Shown: positions 10,215-20,030, numbered from the stretch's first letter. The stretch: DNA of 64,000 bases from Magnetospirillum sp. SS-4 (GCF_902729425.1 NZ_CACVCH010000125.1:115585-179584), one strand, 5' to 3'. Notes: a model not told the origin generated them from the letters alone. Program-made: numbers and translations.

Positions 10215-10670
10215 ATGAAGCGATGGGCGGTGGCGACGGCCGGACTGATGCTGCTGGCGGGCTGCGCCGGCGTGGAGGAACACGAGATCGCCCAGCTTCG
10301 GGTGGGGCGGACCACCGCCGCCGAGGCTATCAAGGCGCTGGGCGAACCCGACCGCGACGAGGTGCTGTCCGACGGATCGCGCATGCTGACCTATGTGGGA
10401 TCGAAGGCGCGGGGAAAGCTGGCCAATTTCCTGCCCGGCGGCGTCTACGCCTGGGGCGGCTGGACCGTCACCAACAACGAGGCGGGGCTGATGTTCGGCC
10501 CCGACGGCGCCCTGCGCTTCTATTCCTGGTCCTCGAAAGATCAGATTCCGATCCGGCTGGTGGGGCGCGATTCGGCGCCGCCCGTCCTGTCCGAACCGGA
10601 AGCCGCGCCCGGAAACCAGAACCCCCCTCCCGTTTCCGGGAAGGGGGCTTCGGATCGTCCGGCCGACTGA
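10215..10670 (+). CDS. Small SmpA/OmlA-like lipoprotein
   Basis: 151 residues. MKRWAVATAGLMLLAGC is a lipoprotein signal with lipobox LAGC, so the mature protein starts at Cys17. The next part (EIAQLRVGRTTAAEAIKALGEPD) matches the alpha-alpha start of SmpA/OmlA (BamE-like) domains, where a GxT/S turn leads into a two-helix, three-strand fold. It is probably anchored in the outer membrane and faces the periplasm. The last 20 residues are Pro-rich and overlap a G+C-rich hairpin (10622-10647). Function as BamE is not proven; several small alphaproteobacterial lipoproteins share this fold. Confidence 0.75.
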   Translation: MKRWAVATAGLMLLAGCAGVEEHEIAQLRVGRTTAAEAIKALGEPDRDEVLSDGSRMLTYVGSKARGKLANFLPGGVYAWGGWTVTNNEAGLMFGPDGALRFYSWSSKDQIPIRLVGRDSAPPVLSEPEAAPGNQNPPPVSGKGASDRPAD

Positions 10671-10687
10671 TCTCCCAGGGAAGCGGG

Positions 10688-12535
10688 CTAGGCCCGTTCG
10701 CGGGCCAGCTTCCACACCGCCGGGGCGCGCCACAGGCGCGACTTCAGCAGTTCGCGCTCGAACAGCATCTCCTTCGGCACCCGGTCGAAGAACTTGTCGA
10801 ACAGCTCTTCCTGGCTGCGGGCGTCGGCGACGCCGGCCTCGCGGTCGATGCGCATCAGTTCCTCGAACCTGTCGCGGGCGTAGTCGAGACCGCCCCACTC
10901 CATGTCCTCGTATTCCGGCACCAGTCCGATCGGGCTTTCCACGGCGCGGGCGCGGCCGGCGACGCGATCGACGATCCACTTCAGCACGCGCATGTTCTGG
11001 CCATAGCCCGGCCACATGAACTTGTTGTTCTCGTCGCGGCGGAACCAATTGACCCGGAAGATCGGCGGCGGATTGTTGACGGCGCGGCCCATGTTGAGCC
11101 AGTGATTGAAGTAATCCGCCATGTTGTAGCCGCAGAACGGTAGCATGGCGAAGGGATCGCGGCGGATGGCGGCCTGGCCGACGGCGGCGGCAGTGGCCTC
11201 GGACCCCATGGTGGCGCCCAGATAGACGCCGTGCGCCCAGTTGAACGACTGCACCACCAGCGGCGCGTTCTTGGACAGGCGGCCGCCGACGATGAAGGCC
11301 GAGATCGGCACGCCGGCCGGGTTCTCCCAATCGGGATCGACGCTGGGGCACTGGCTGACCGGCGCGGTGAAGCGGGCGTTGGGATGGGCGGCGGGGTCCT
11401 TGGAATCCGGCGTCCAGTCGTTGCCCTTCCAGTCGATCAGATGGGCGGGGGGGGCGTCGCTGAGGCCTTCCCACCACACGTCGCCGTCATCGGTCATGGC
11501 GACGTTGGTGAAGATGGAATTGCTGGCGCAGGCGGCGATGGCGCTGGGATTGGTGGAGGCGCCGGTGCCGGGGGCCACGCCGAAGAACCCGGCCTCGGGA
11601 TTGATGGCGTGGAAGCGGCCGTCGGGGCCGGGCTTGATCCAGGCGATGTCGTCGCCCACCGTCCAGATCTTCCAGCCGTCGAAGCCGCCCGGCGGCACCA
11701 GCATGGCGAAATTGGTCTTGCCGCAGGCCGACGGGAAGGCGGCGGCGACATAGGTCTTCTCGCCCTTGGGGCTTTCGACGCCGACGATCAGCATGTGCTC
11801 GGCCAGCCAGCCCTCGTCGCGGGCCATCACCGAGGCGATGCGGAGCGCGAAGCACTTCTTGCCCAGCAGGGCGTTGCCGCCGTAGCCCGAGCCGTAGGAC
11901 CATATCTGACGGTCCTCGGGGAAATGCGAGATGGTGATGTTGTCGGGATTGCAGGGCCAGACCACATCCTTTTCGCCCTCGGCCAGCGGCTTGCCCACCG
12001 AATGCAGGCACTGCACGAAGTCGCCGTCGGCCCCCAGGATGTCCAGCACCTTCTGGCCCATGCGGGTCATGATGCGCATGTTGGCGACAGCATAGGCGGA
12101 ATCGGTGATCTGGACGCCGATATGGGCGATGTCGGACCCCAGCGGCCCCATGGAGAACGGCACCACGTACATGGTGCGGCCCTTCATGCAGCCGTCGTAC
12201 AGCCTGGACATGCGGGCCCGCATCTCCTTGGGCTCGACCCAGTTGTTGGTGGGGCCGGCGTCGTTCTTGCTGTGGGAGCAGATGAAGGTGCGGTCTTCGA
12301 CACGGGCGACGTCGCGGGGGTCGGAACGGCAGAGATAGCTGCCGGGGCGAAGCTTTTCATTCAGCCGGATCATGGTGCCGCTGGCCACCATCATCTCGCA
12401 CAGACCATCGTATTCCGCCTGGGAACCGTCGCAGACGTGGATGCTGGCCGGACGGCACAGCTGCGCCATCTCGTCGATCCATGCCAGAAGTTTGGAATTC
12501 ATGGTCGTCCCGCCGGGAATACCGTGCCTGGTCAT
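10688..12535 (-). CDS. pckG: GTP-dependent phosphoenolpyruvate carboxykinase
   Basis: About 615 residues, the size of GTP-type PEPCK rather than the ATP type. Conserved blocks include [20 protein letters not shown] near the N-terminus, the kinase-1a P-loop region [13 protein letters not shown] with the hyper-reactive Cys, and [21 protein letters not shown]. It interconverts oxaloacetate plus GTP with PEP, CO2 and GDP, at the start of gluconeogenesis from C4 acids. Start: the ATG at 12535 has AGGGAGA at a suitable distance. A TTG at 12541 and an ATG at 12502 (MNSKLLAW) are alternatives. Together with MaeB in this window it points to a metabolism built on organic acids. It runs convergent with the lipoprotein gene. 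Confidence 0.95.
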   Translation of the reverse strand: MTRHGIPGGTTMNSKLLAWIDEMAQLCRPASIHVCDGSQAEYDGLCEMMVASGTMIRLNEKLRPGSYLCRSDPRDVARVEDRTFICSHSKNDAGPTNNWVEPKEMRARMSRLYDGCMKGRTMYVVPFSMGPLGSDIAHIGVQITDSAYAVANMRIMTRMGQKVLDILGADGDFVQCLHSVGKPLAEGEKDVVWPCNPDNITISHFPEDRQIWSYGSGYGGNALLGKKCFALRIASVMARDEGWLAEHMLIVGVESPKGEKTYVAAAFPSACGKTNFAMLVPPGGFDGWKIWTVGDDIAWIKPGPDGRFHAINPEAGFFGVAPGTGASTNPSAIAACASNSIFTNVAMTDDGDVWWEGLSDAPPAHLIDWKGNDWTPDSKDPAAHPNARFTAPVSQCPSVDPDWENPAGVPISAFIVGGRLSKNAPLVVQSFNWAHGVYLGATMGSEATAAAVGQAAIRRDPFAMLPFCGYNMADYFNHWLNMGRAVNNPPPIFRVNWFRRDENNKFMWPGYGQNMRVLKWIVDRVAGRARAVESPIGLVPEYEDMEWGGLDYARDRFEELMRIDREAGVADARSQEELFDKFFDRVPKEMLFERELLKSRLWRAPAVWKLARERA

Positions 12536-12662
12536 CTTCAAAGTTCTCCCTTTCGAAGACCCCTTGTGACCACCGCAAGCCTGCGGGCGTCACGCCGCTG
12601 TAAAAAAGTGGTCGGGAAGATAGCGGCCAGAACCCGGCCGGGCAATGGTCTTGCTGCGATAA

Positions 12663-13376
12663 TCAACCGGATTCGCCCGCAAGGGCGCTCAGCGCCTGGA
12701 AAGCGGCCTCGCCATCGCCGACCGGCCCGGCGAAATCCAGCCGGAGATTTCGCCCGTCGCCGCTCAGGTCGCAGCCCAGGCCGTCCACCGCCGCCAGCCG
12801 CCAGCCGGCGGCGCTGTCGCCGCCGGCCCGCAGGGCCAGCGCCGCCACCATGTCGGGATGGCGGGAGTTGATCCGTTCCAGCAAGGCGTCCTCGGCCGCC
12901 GCCAGCGCCTCGCATCCGGAGGTCAGCGGCGGGGTCAGCCAGACGGCGCGGGCAAAGCCGCCGACGAAATGGGCCTTGTCCACCCTCAGCCGCCAGACGG
13001 CGAAATCCCCGAACCCGGCGTAAAGGACGGCGGCGGGATGGCGGGCCAGAAAGCGCCGGCGGAGATGCGGCCGGCCATCCTCGGCCGCCTCGCCGACCAG
13101 GGTGACGCGGGGGCCGGTCTGGGGGTTGGCGTGGCCGTCGCTGCCGTCCAGCAGAAGCGCGACCTTGGAATCGGCCAGCAGATTGCGGGTATGGTCGGCC
13201 AGACGCGACAGCAGCAGAATGCCCGACATGTCGTGATCGAACGCCACCGTCACCAGCGAGACATAGGGACGACCGTCCTGGCTGGTGGCCAAGGCGGCCT
13301 TGCGGGCGCCCGCCACGATCCGCCACGCCGCCAGCCGGTTGCCGGATGGAAGGTCGTCATCCCGCCGATCGTTCAT
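12663..13376 (-). CDS. HugZ-like heme/FMN split-barrel protein
   Basis: 237 residues. The N-terminal half is a pyridoxamine-oxidase-type split barrel (AALATSQDGRPYVSLVTVAFDH; LLLSRLADHTRNLLAD; VALLLDG). The C-terminal half has the VDKAHFVGGFARA segment and a DUF2470-like domain found in HugZ/HutZ heme-degrading or heme-storage proteins. The likely ligand is heme or flavin in the cytoplasm. There is no heme uptake locus next to it, so a heme role is inferred from the fold. Its start is divergent from the PCuAC gene, with 63 bases between them. Confidence 0.8.
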   Translation of the reverse strand: MNDRRDDDLPSGNRLAAWRIVAGARKAALATSQDGRPYVSLVTVAFDHDMSGILLLSRLADHTRNLLADSKVALLLDGSDGHANPQTGPRVTLVGEAAEDGRPHLRRRFLARHPAAVLYAGFGDFAVWRLRVDKAHFVGGFARAVWLTPPLTSGCEALAAAEDALLERINSRHPDMVAALALRAGGDSAAGWRLAAVDGLGCDLSGDGRNLRLDFAGPVGDGEAAFQALSALAGESG

Positions 13377-13439
13377 TGCTTTCGCCGTTCGCCTTGGGTT
13401 GAATGGCGGCCCGACACCGCCGCCTGGAGATCATCGCAG

Positions 13440-14027
13440 ATGAAGACCGTCCTGGGAATCGCCCTTGCCCTGCTGCTGGGAACCGCTGCCCCCGCCATCG
13501 CCGGCGACATCGCCGCGACCGACGCCTGGGCCAGGGCCACCAGCGCCGACACCCGCATCGGCATCGCCTTCGTCACCCTGGCCAATGCCGGGACCGCCGC
13601 CGATTCGCTGGTGGCCGCCACCACTCCCGCCGCCGGACGGATCGAGTTCCACGCCCACGTCCACCAGGACGGCCTGATGAAGATGCGCCGGCAGGACAAG
13701 GTCGACCTGGCGGCCGGCCAGACGGTGAGGTTCGCCCCCGGCGGCCTGCACCTGATGCTGCACGACCTCAAGGGCCAACTCAGGCCCGGCCAGAGCTTTC
13801 CCCTGACCCTGACCTTCGCCGCGGCCGGCGACGTTTCCGTCACCGTGACGGTCGAGGGCGCCGGGGCCATGAACCGGTCGAAGCCCATGGATCACGACCA
13901 CCCCATGGACCCGTCCATGCACGATGAGCGCATGAAGGACCCGGCGTACCGGACCATGCACGAACAGCACATGACGGACCCCGAGCACAAGGCCATGCAC
14001 GACAGGATGCACGGTCCGGCGAAATGA
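13440..14027 (+). CDS. PCuAC-family periplasmic copper chaperone with Met/His-rich tail
   Basis: 195 residues. A Sec signal peptide (MKTVLGIALALLLGTAAPAIAG) is followed by the PCuAC domain with the copper ligands of the H-Mx10-H-M type pattern (HAHVHQDGLMKM and GGLHLML). The family delivers Cu(I) in the periplasm to cytochrome oxidase CuA/CuB sites. Unusually, the last 50 residues form a tail with about eight Met and nine His, including MDHDHPMD, MHEQHM and MHDRMH, which could be an extra Cu-binding arm. The open frame extends upstream, but ATG 13440 gives the signal peptide directly. No cytochrome oxidase gene is in the window. Confidence 0.9.
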   Translation: MKTVLGIALALLLGTAAPAIAGDIAATDAWARATSADTRIGIAFVTLANAGTAADSLVAATTPAAGRIEFHAHVHQDGLMKMRRQDKVDLAAGQTVRFAPGGLHLMLHDLKGQLRPGQSFPLTLTFAAAGDVSVTVTVEGAGAMNRSKPMDHDHPMDPSMHDERMKDPAYRTMHEQHMTDPEHKAMHDRMHGPAK

Positions 14028-14158
14028 CGCCGCCCGCCATCGTCGCATCGGTGGTTTGCGTTTCCTTGTGTTGCAGGATGGCGGCCGCATCGCCAGAATG
14101 GGACGAACGCCGGGGAGGGACAGCCTCTACCGGCGATTGAACCATTCGGGGAGGGCGC

Positions 14159-15913
14159 ATGGCTTCGGGTGAGTCAGGCAAGTCGGGTGCGGCGGCAAGG
14201 GACATGGCGGGCGATGCGGCATCCCCCTGGGGCGATGCCCTGGCGGAACTGGCCGCCCCATCGGGAGGCCTGAACATCGCCGTCGCCTGCGTCGACCGCC
14301 ATGTGGCCGCCGGTGGCGGCCAGCGGGTGGCGTTGCGCTGGCTGGGGCGCCGCCAGGACCGCCGCGACATCACCTTCGCCGAACTTGCCGACCTGTCCGG
14401 CCGCGCCGCCCGGGTGCTGGGCGATCTCGGCCTCGCCCCCGGCGACACCGTGGCGGTGATGCTGGACCGCATCCCCGAACTTTACGCCGCCGCGCTGGGC
14501 ACCTGGAAGGCCGGCGGCGTCTATTGCCCGCTGTTTTCCGCCTTCGGCCCCGGCCCTCTCAGGGCACGGCTGGAAATCGGCCGGGCCAGGGTCCTGATCG
14601 TGTCGGACGAGCTTTACGCCCGCAAGCTGGCAGCCAACCGCGACGGCTTGTCCGGTCTGCGCCATGTGCTGTTGGTGAGAACCGACGATGGCCCGCTTCC
14701 CGATGGCTGCCTGGACTTCCGCGCCCTGCTGGCGGCGGCCGAACCGGCGGCGGCGGCCGACACCCGGCCCGACGATCCCGCCTTTCTCCACTTCACCAGC
14801 GGCACCACCGGCAACCCCAAGGGCGCCCTGCATCCCCATCGCGCCGTGCTGTCCCATCTGGTGACCGGGCGCACCGTGTTCGGCCTGTCCGGAGCCGACG
14901 TGTTCTGGTGCACCGCCGATCCCGGCTGGGTCACCAGCACCGCCTACGGCGTCATCGCGCCGCTGGCGTGCGGCGCGACCTTGCTGGTGGACGAGGCCGA
15001 CATCGACCCGCGCCGCTGGTACGCCATCCTGCACGAGGAAAAGGTCACCGCCTGGTACACCACCCCCACCGCCATCCGCACCATGATGCGCTATGGCGCC
15101 GCCCTGGCGCGGTCGTACCGCGACAATTCGCTGCGGGTGGCGGCCAGCGTCGGCGAACCGCTCAACGGCGAGGCGGTCAGCTGGGGCCAGAAGGCGCTGG
15201 GCGTGCCGTTCCTGGACACCTGGTGGCAGACCGAGACCGGCGCCATCGTCATCGCCAACGCCCCCGGCCAGGGCCGCCGCCCCGGCAGCATGGGCCGCGT
15301 CCTGACCGGCATCGAGGCCCGGGTGGTTCAATGCGCCGACGGCGCCCCCGTCCCGGCCGACGGCGCCGACACGGTGGGCGAGCTGGTGTTGCGGGCCGGC
15401 TGGCCGTCCATGTTCTCGGGCTATCTCGGCGACGACGACCGCCCCGGCGGCTGCTTCCGGGAGGGCTGGTACTTCACCGGCGACCTGGTCAAGCGCGATG
15501 GCGACGGCTTCTTCTGGTTCGTCGGCCGCGCCGACGACATGATCAAATGCGGCGGCCTGCGGATCGGCCCGTTCGAGGTCGAGGCCATGCTGATGGATCA
15601 TCCCGCCATCGCCGAGGTCGGCGTGGTCGGCAAGCCCGACCTGCTGCTGCGCGAGGTGCCGGTGGCGTTCGCCTCGCTCAATCCCGGCTTCGAGGCCGGC
15701 GACGCGCTGCGGGCGGAACTGCTGTCCTTCGCCCGTCAGGAACTCGGCGCCTCGATGGCCCCGCGTGAAATCCACTTCATCGCCGAATTGCCAAAGACCA
15801 CCAGCGGCAAGATTCTCCGCCGGGTCCTCAAGGCCAAGGCGGTGGGAGAGGCCGACAGCTTCGATTCCCTGCCCAACCTGCCGCCGTGCCCCGGCCGCTT
15901 CGACGACGAATGA
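14159..15913 (+). CDS. Acetyl/acyl-CoA synthetase-like AMP-forming ligase
   Basis: 584 residues of the ANL superfamily. The A3 phosphate-binding loop is FTSGTTGNPKGA, followed by ADPGWVTSTAYG, the A5 motif WWQTETGA, the A7/A8 segment YFTGDLVKRDGDGFFWFVGRADD and GGLRIGPFEVE, and the A10 lysine in PKTTSGKILRR. It activates a short carboxylic acid with ATP and transfers it to CoA. WWQTETG resembles acetyl-CoA synthetases, but the protein is about 60-70 residues shorter than Acs. Propionate or another short acid is therefore possible. It is followed, convergently, by a MarR regulator that may or may not control it. Confidence 0.88.
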   Translation: MASGESGKSGAAARDMAGDAASPWGDALAELAAPSGGLNIAVACVDRHVAAGGGQRVALRWLGRRQDRRDITFAELADLSGRAARVLGDLGLAPGDTVAVMLDRIPELYAAALGTWKAGGVYCPLFSAFGPGPLRARLEIGRARVLIVSDELYARKLAANRDGLSGLRHVLLVRTDDGPLPDGCLDFRALLAAAEPAAAADTRPDDPAFLHFTSGTTGNPKGALHPHRAVLSHLVTGRTVFGLSGADVFWCTADPGWVTSTAYGVIAPLACGATLLVDEADIDPRRWYAILHEEKVTAWYTTPTAIRTMMRYGAALARSYRDNSLRVAASVGEPLNGEAVSWGQKALGVPFLDTWWQTETGAIVIANAPGQGRRPGSMGRVLTGIEARVVQCADGAPVPADGADTVGELVLRAGWPSMFSGYLGDDDRPGGCFREGWYFTGDLVKRDGDGFFWFVGRADDMIKCGGLRIGPFEVEAMLMDHPAIAEVGVVGKPDLLLREVPVAFASLNPGFEAGDALRAELLSFARQELGASMAPREIHFIAELPKTTSGKILRRVLKAKAVGEADSFDSLPNLPPCPGRFDDE

Positions 15914-15937
15914 CCGATTCCGGGGCGGGGCGGCGGG

Positions 15938-16423
15938 TCAAACCCCGCGGATGCGGCCGTACTGGACGAAATCGGTCCAGGTGCGTTCCAGACGCTGCAT
16001 GGTGTGGAGGGTGGTGCCCAGATTGTCCTGGGTCTGCTCGTCGTTGCCGAGCGCGGTGGCGAGATCGTCCTGAAGCTTGCGCACGGCGGCGCAGAGGGTC
16101 AGCCCCTTCTCGGCCAGCTTGAGGCGGACCGAGCGGCGGTCATGGGGCGAGCGTTCCTGCGTCAGGTAGCCGCATTCCGTCAGCGCCTTGATATTGTAGG
16201 ATACGTTGGAGCCCTGGTAATAGCCGCGGTCCTTCAGGTCGCGAATCACCACCTCGTTCTCGCCGATATTGTAGAGAAGCAGCGCCTGGACCGCGTTGAT
16301 GTCCTCGATGCCGAGACGACGCAGCTCGGTCCGCAAGACATCGAGAAAATGTCTGTGCAAACGTTCGATCAGGCGGATGATGTCGAAATATGGCTGGCTC
16401 ACGGGGCGGGAGTATAGGGTCAT
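15938..16423 (-). CDS. MarR-family winged-helix regulator (LdtR-like)
   Basis: 161 residues. The winged helix is clear: a recognition helix region YYQGSNVSYNIKALTECGYL and a wing with ERSPHDRRSVRLKLAEKG. The N-terminal FDIIRLIERLHRHFLDVLRTELRRLG and the C-terminal long helix form the dimer interface. The sequence style (GYYQGSNVSYN, SPHDRRSVRL) is that of the LdtR/MarR group common in alphaproteobacteria, where LdtR regulates an L,D-transpeptidase and stress genes. No such target is adjacent here. The gene is divergent from the EEP hydrolase at 16500, so autoregulation of that 76-base spacer is likely. Confidence 0.85.
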   Translation of the reverse strand: MTLYSRPVSQPYFDIIRLIERLHRHFLDVLRTELRRLGIEDINAVQALLLYNIGENEVVIRDLKDRGYYQGSNVSYNIKALTECGYLTQERSPHDRRSVRLKLAEKGLTLCAAVRKLQDDLATALGNDEQTQDNLGTTLHTMQRLERTWTDFVQYGRIRGV

Positions 16424-16499
16424 TTCCCGACCGCCACAACAGCGGATTGCATCCGCAAGGGCGCTCGCCGCGGCGCCGGGGTTGGGCTAAGCTTGCCCC

Positions 16500-17510
16500 A
16501 TGACCCAGACCCTGCGCATCGCCACCTTCAACCTGGAGAACCTGGACGACCGCCCCCAGGGCGGCCTGGATTTCGACGACCGGATCAGAATCATGCGGCC
16601 GCAATTCCTGCGGCTGCGCGCCGACATCGTCTGTCTCCAGGAGGTCAACGCCCATTCCGACGGCAAGCGCGGCCCCCGCCATCCCACCGGGCTGGACAGG
16701 CTGCTGGAGGGGACCGGATACCACGACTGGCACCGGGTGATCAGCCTGAACCGGGGCGGCGTCCGCTCGGCCGACCGCCACAACCTGGTCATCCTCTCGC
16801 GCCTGCCGGTGCTGTCCCACGACCAGGTCTGGCATGACCATGTCGACCCCTGTTCCTGGCGGCCGACCCTGTCGCATCCACGCCCGGACACCCCCCAGCC
16901 GGTGGAGTGGGACCGCCCGATCCTGCACGCGGTGATCCAGTTGCCCGATTGCCGCCGCCTGCATGTGATCAACGTCCATCTGCGGGCGCCGCGCGCCGTC
17001 TGGCTGGCGGGGCAGAAGGAACGGCCCGGCCGCTGGCTGTCGGTGGGCGGCTGGGCCGAAGGCTTCTTCCTGGCCAGCATCAAGCAGGCCGGACAGGCGC
17101 TGGAGGCCCGCCTGCTGGTGGAACGCATCCAGGACGCCGAGCCCGACGCCCTGATCGCGGTGTGCGGCGACTTCAACGCCACCGACCACGAAGCGGCGTT
17201 GCGCATCGTCCGCGGCGACGAGGAGGATACCGGCAACGGCCACCTCGCCATGCGGATGCTGGTTCCCACCGAACGCTCGCTGCCCGAAAGCGTCCGTTTC
17301 TCGGTGATCCATCACGGCCGCCCGGCGATGCTGGATCATGTCCTGGTGTCGCGGCCGCTGCTGGGGCTTTATCGCGGCGTCGAGATTCACAACGAATCCC
17401 TGGGCGACGAACTGGTCTCGCCGGCCTCCATCCACGGTTCGCCGGAAAGCTACCACGCTCCGCTGGTGGCGGAGTTCACCCTTGTGACGGAAAGGCCGCC
17501 CCGACCATGA
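16500..17510 (+). CDS. Endonuclease/exonuclease/phosphatase (EEP) family protein
   Basis: 336 residues, with the EEP fold motifs in order: IATFNLENL (metal-binding Asn), CLQEVNAHSDG (catalytic Glu), VINVHLRAPR, CGDFNATDHE (Asp/Asn pair) and the late SPESYHAP segment ending in the catalytic His. The family hydrolyses phosphodiester or phosphomonoester bonds in nucleic acids or lipids. No signal peptide is seen, so it is cytoplasmic. The TGA overlaps the next ATG (ATGA), so it is translationally coupled to the DUF1491 gene. Substrate unknown. Confidence 0.82.
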   Translation: MTQTLRIATFNLENLDDRPQGGLDFDDRIRIMRPQFLRLRADIVCLQEVNAHSDGKRGPRHPTGLDRLLEGTGYHDWHRVISLNRGGVRSADRHNLVILSRLPVLSHDQVWHDHVDPCSWRPTLSHPRPDTPQPVEWDRPILHAVIQLPDCRRLHVINVHLRAPRAVWLAGQKERPGRWLSVGGWAEGFFLASIKQAGQALEARLLVERIQDAEPDALIAVCGDFNATDHEAALRIVRGDEEDTGNGHLAMRMLVPTERSLPESVRFSVIHHGRPAMLDHVLVSRPLLGLYRGVEIHNESLGDELVSPASIHGSPESYHAPLVAEFTLVTERPPRP

Positions 17511-17851
17511 GCGAACCCCGCCTGAAGGCCAGGCTGTGGATTCACGCCGCCATCCGCCAATGCGGCGTGCTGGGCGTTCCCGCCATGGTGGTGAGCAAGG
17601 GCGACGACGACGCCGGCGCGATTCTGGTCAAGCTCAACCGTGGCGAAGGCGGCTGCGAGGTCTTCACCCAGGTGCGCGACGGCGACGGCCGGCCGGCCTG
17701 GTTGCGCGCCACCGGCTCCGAGCCGGTGGACGAGGCCAGGGCCGACGCCTATATCCGCCGCCAGCGCGAGCATGATCGCGACCTGTGGGTGCTGGAGGTG
17801 GAGGATCGCCACGGCCGCCTGCCGTTCATCGAACGCATATTGGGCGGCTGA
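17507..17851 (+). CDS. DUF1491-family protein
   Basis: 114 residues, starting MSEPRLKARLWIHAAIRQC and continuing with AILVKLNRGEGGCEVFTQV and the family end DLWVLEVEDRHGRLPF. DUF1491 is a small cytoplasmic family conserved in alphaproteobacteria with no known function. Its ATG overlaps the stop of the upstream EEP gene by four bases, so the two are made together. Confidence 0.85.
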   Translation: MSEPRLKARLWIHAAIRQCGVLGVPAMVVSKGDDDAGAILVKLNRGEGGCEVFTQVRDGDGRPAWLRATGSEPVDEARADAYIRRQREHDRDLWVLEVEDRHGRLPFIERILGG

Positions 17852-17920
17852 CCAGTTGCCTTGGCGGAAAATTCCGCTATGACTCGCCCCCAGTCCCCTT
17901 CGCTGACAAGGATCGATCGC

Positions 17921-18295
17921 ATGACCCGTCGCCTGATTTCCTCCGGCTCTCCGTTCGAGGAGATTGCCGGCTATTCCCGCGCCGTCCACCAGGACCCCTG
18001 GGTATTCGTCGCTGGCACCTCCGGCTTCAAGGACGGCCAGATCGCCGACGACGTCGTCGCCCAGGCCGAACAGTGCATCGAGACCATCGCGGCGGCGCTG
18101 GAACAGGCGGGAGCCGGGCTGAAGGACGTGGTCCGCGTCACCGTCTACATCACCGACGCCGCCTATTTCCAGACCGTCGCGCCGGTGCTGGGCAAGGCCT
18201 TCAAGGGCATTCGCCCGGCCAACACCACCATCGTCTGCGGCCTGGTCGATCCGCGCATGAAGGTCGAGATCGAGGTCACCGCCCTCAAGTCGTGA
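17921..18295 (+). CDS. RidA/YjgF-family enamine/imine deaminase
   Basis: 124 residues from ATG 17921, which has AAGGATCG upstream; longer in-frame starts (17861, 17879) add a non-family extension. The YjgF core is recognisable: RAVHQDPWVFVAGTSG, the QAEQCIETIAAALEQAGAGLKDVVRV helix-strand unit, and RPANTTIVCGLVDPRMKVEIE with the catalytic Arg. RidA trimers hydrolyse reactive 2-aminoacrylate-type enamines formed by PLP enzymes. This is a divergent member whose substrate may differ. A strong hairpin follows 22 bases after the stop. Confidence 0.88.
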   Translation: MTRRLISSGSPFEEIAGYSRAVHQDPWVFVAGTSGFKDGQIADDVVAQAEQCIETIAAALEQAGAGLKDVVRVTVYITDAAYFQTVAPVLGKAFKGIRPANTTIVCGLVDPRMKVEIEVTALKS

Positions 18296-18317
18296 CCCGG
18301 CTCAATCAATAGCAGAA

Positions 18318-18351
18318 GGCCGGCCGTTTCGGCGTTCGAAACGGGCCGGCC
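18318..18351 (+). terminator. Strong GC hairpin after ridA
   Basis: Near-perfect stem GGCCGGCC-GTTTCG / CGAAAC-GGGCCGGCC with a short loop, 22 bases after the ridA stop. No clear U-run; probably a terminator or 3'-end stabiliser. Confidence 0.6.
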
Positions 18352-18536
18352 GCCCCCGGCCGGCGCATGGGTTGAGCGAAGCCAGGCCCCGCGAATCAGG
18401 CTCTTCCACGAATCGGACGCGGGACAGGGACGGCCTTAGTTGCTATCCTGATGGGCACAACCTCGACGCATGCTTCTCCTTGCGGGGCGCGCACCGTCCA
18501 TCCGCCCCGGCCGGCGACGAGGGGGAGGGGGGGGGA

Positions 18537-20030
18537 ATGGTAATGCCGAAGCCGCTTCGGATACTGCTGGTCGAGGACTCGCCGGACGACGCCGAACTGG
18601 TTGAGCTTGAACTGATCCGCGGCGGCCTGCTGCCCTCCATCCACAGGGTGGAGACCGCCGCCGCCATGCGGGCGGCCCTCGACCTCGACGGCTGGGACGT
18701 GGTGCTGAGCGACTACAACCTGCCGGCGTTCAGCGCCGAGGCGGCGCTGGACATCCTGCAAGCCAGCGGCCAGGACCTGCCTTTCGTCATCCTGTCCGGC
18801 ATGGTCAATCCCAGGGACGCCATCACGCTGATGAAGCGCGGTGCCCACGATTTCCTGGACAAGTCCTCGCTGGCCCGGCTGGTTCCCGCCATCGAGCGCG
18901 AGGTCAGCGACGCCGCCGAGCGAACCAGGCGGCGCAAGGCCGAGGAACAGGTGCGGGTCTTGTCCATGGCGGTGGAGCAAAGCCCGGTATCGGTGCTGAT
19001 CACCGATACCGACGGCGTCATCACCTATGCCAATCCGTGCTTTTGCGACAATACCGGCTTCGCCCGCCACGAGGCGCTGGGGCGAACCCCGGCCATCGTC
19101 AAGGGCGGCCACACCTCCGCCGAGGAATACGCCGAGCTGTGGCGGACCATCCGCGCCGGCAACGTCTGGCGAGGAATGTTCCACAACCGCCGCAAGGACG
19201 GCTCGTTCTACTGGGACGACGCCTCCATCTCGCCGGTCCGCGGCCCCAAGGGCGACATCACCCACTATGTCGGCATCACCCAGGACGTCACCCAGCGGCA
19301 ATTGAAGGATCAGGAGGTGGCGCGGGCGGTGGAACACCTCACCGAGGTCAACGCCGAACTGGAGCGCTTCGCCTATGTGGCCTCCCACGACCTCCAGGAA
19401 CCGCTGCGCACCCTGACCTCGTTCACCCAGTTGCTGGCCCGTCACCAGCAGGGGCGCCTGGACGTCGAGGCCGAGGAGTACATGGGCTTCATCATCGACG
19501 CCGCCAGGCACATGCACGAACTGATCAACGACCTGCTGATCTATTCCCGCATCGCCGGCGAGGGGCGGGCGTTCGTCCCCGTTTCCCTGTCCAGGGTCTG
19601 CTCCCAGGCCCTGCGCAACCTGAAATCCAGCGTCGAGGAGGCCGGCGCCGCCGTCACCGTCGGCGACCTGCCCGAGGTCTGCGGCGACGACGTTCAACTG
19701 GTCCAGCTGTTCCAGAACCTGCTGGGCAACGCCGTCAAGTTCCGTCATCCCGGCGTCGCCCCGCGCATCACGGTCCGGGCCGAACCCAGGGGAGAGGAAT
19801 GGCTGGTCTCCATCTCCGACAACGGCATCGGCATCCAGCCCAGCAGCCAGGATATCTTCGAGATCTTCCGCCGCCTGCACACCCATGCGGAATACCCCGG
19901 CACCGGCATCGGCCTTGCCGTGTGCAAGTGCATCGTCCAGCGCCATCGGGGCCGCATCTGGGCCGAGCCCGGACCGGACGGTGGCAGCACCTTCCTGTTC
20001 ACCCTGCCGCCGCCGCCGCCGGCCCCTTGA
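18537..20030 (+). CDS. Response regulator - PAS - histidine kinase hybrid
   Basis: 497 residues from ATG 18537, which is preceded by a G-rich ribosome site (GGAGGGGG); a longer frame upstream has no family character. An N-terminal receiver domain (RILLVEDSPDDAELVE; phospho-acceptor Asp near residue 59 in LSDYNLP; later Lys in FLDKSS) is followed by PAS/PAC (about 145-265; QDVTQR). A phytochrome-type HisKA has ASHDLQEPLRT with His near residue 284, and a HATPase ends with DNGIGIQ and GTGIGLAVCK. It is soluble. Having the receiver first suggests that a partner kinase tunes this kinase. Its core resembles the kinase at 2915, so the two could share a circuit, which is only inference. Confidence 0.9.
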   Translation: MVMPKPLRILLVEDSPDDAELVELELIRGGLLPSIHRVETAAAMRAALDLDGWDVVLSDYNLPAFSAEAALDILQASGQDLPFVILSGMVNPRDAITLMKRGAHDFLDKSSLARLVPAIEREVSDAAERTRRRKAEEQVRVLSMAVEQSPVSVLITDTDGVITYANPCFCDNTGFARHEALGRTPAIVKGGHTSAEEYAELWRTIRAGNVWRGMFHNRRKDGSFYWDDASISPVRGPKGDITHYVGITQDVTQRQLKDQEVARAVEHLTEVNAELERFAYVASHDLQEPLRTLTSFTQLLARHQQGRLDVEAEEYMGFIIDAARHMHELINDLLIYSRIAGEGRAFVPVSLSRVCSQALRNLKSSVEEAGAAVTVGDLPEVCGDDVQLVQLFQNLLGNAVKFRHPGVAPRITVRAEPRGEEWLVSISDNGIGIQPSSQDIFEIFRRLHTHAEYPGTGIGLAVCKCIVQRHRGRIWAEPGPDGGSTFLFTLPPPPPAP

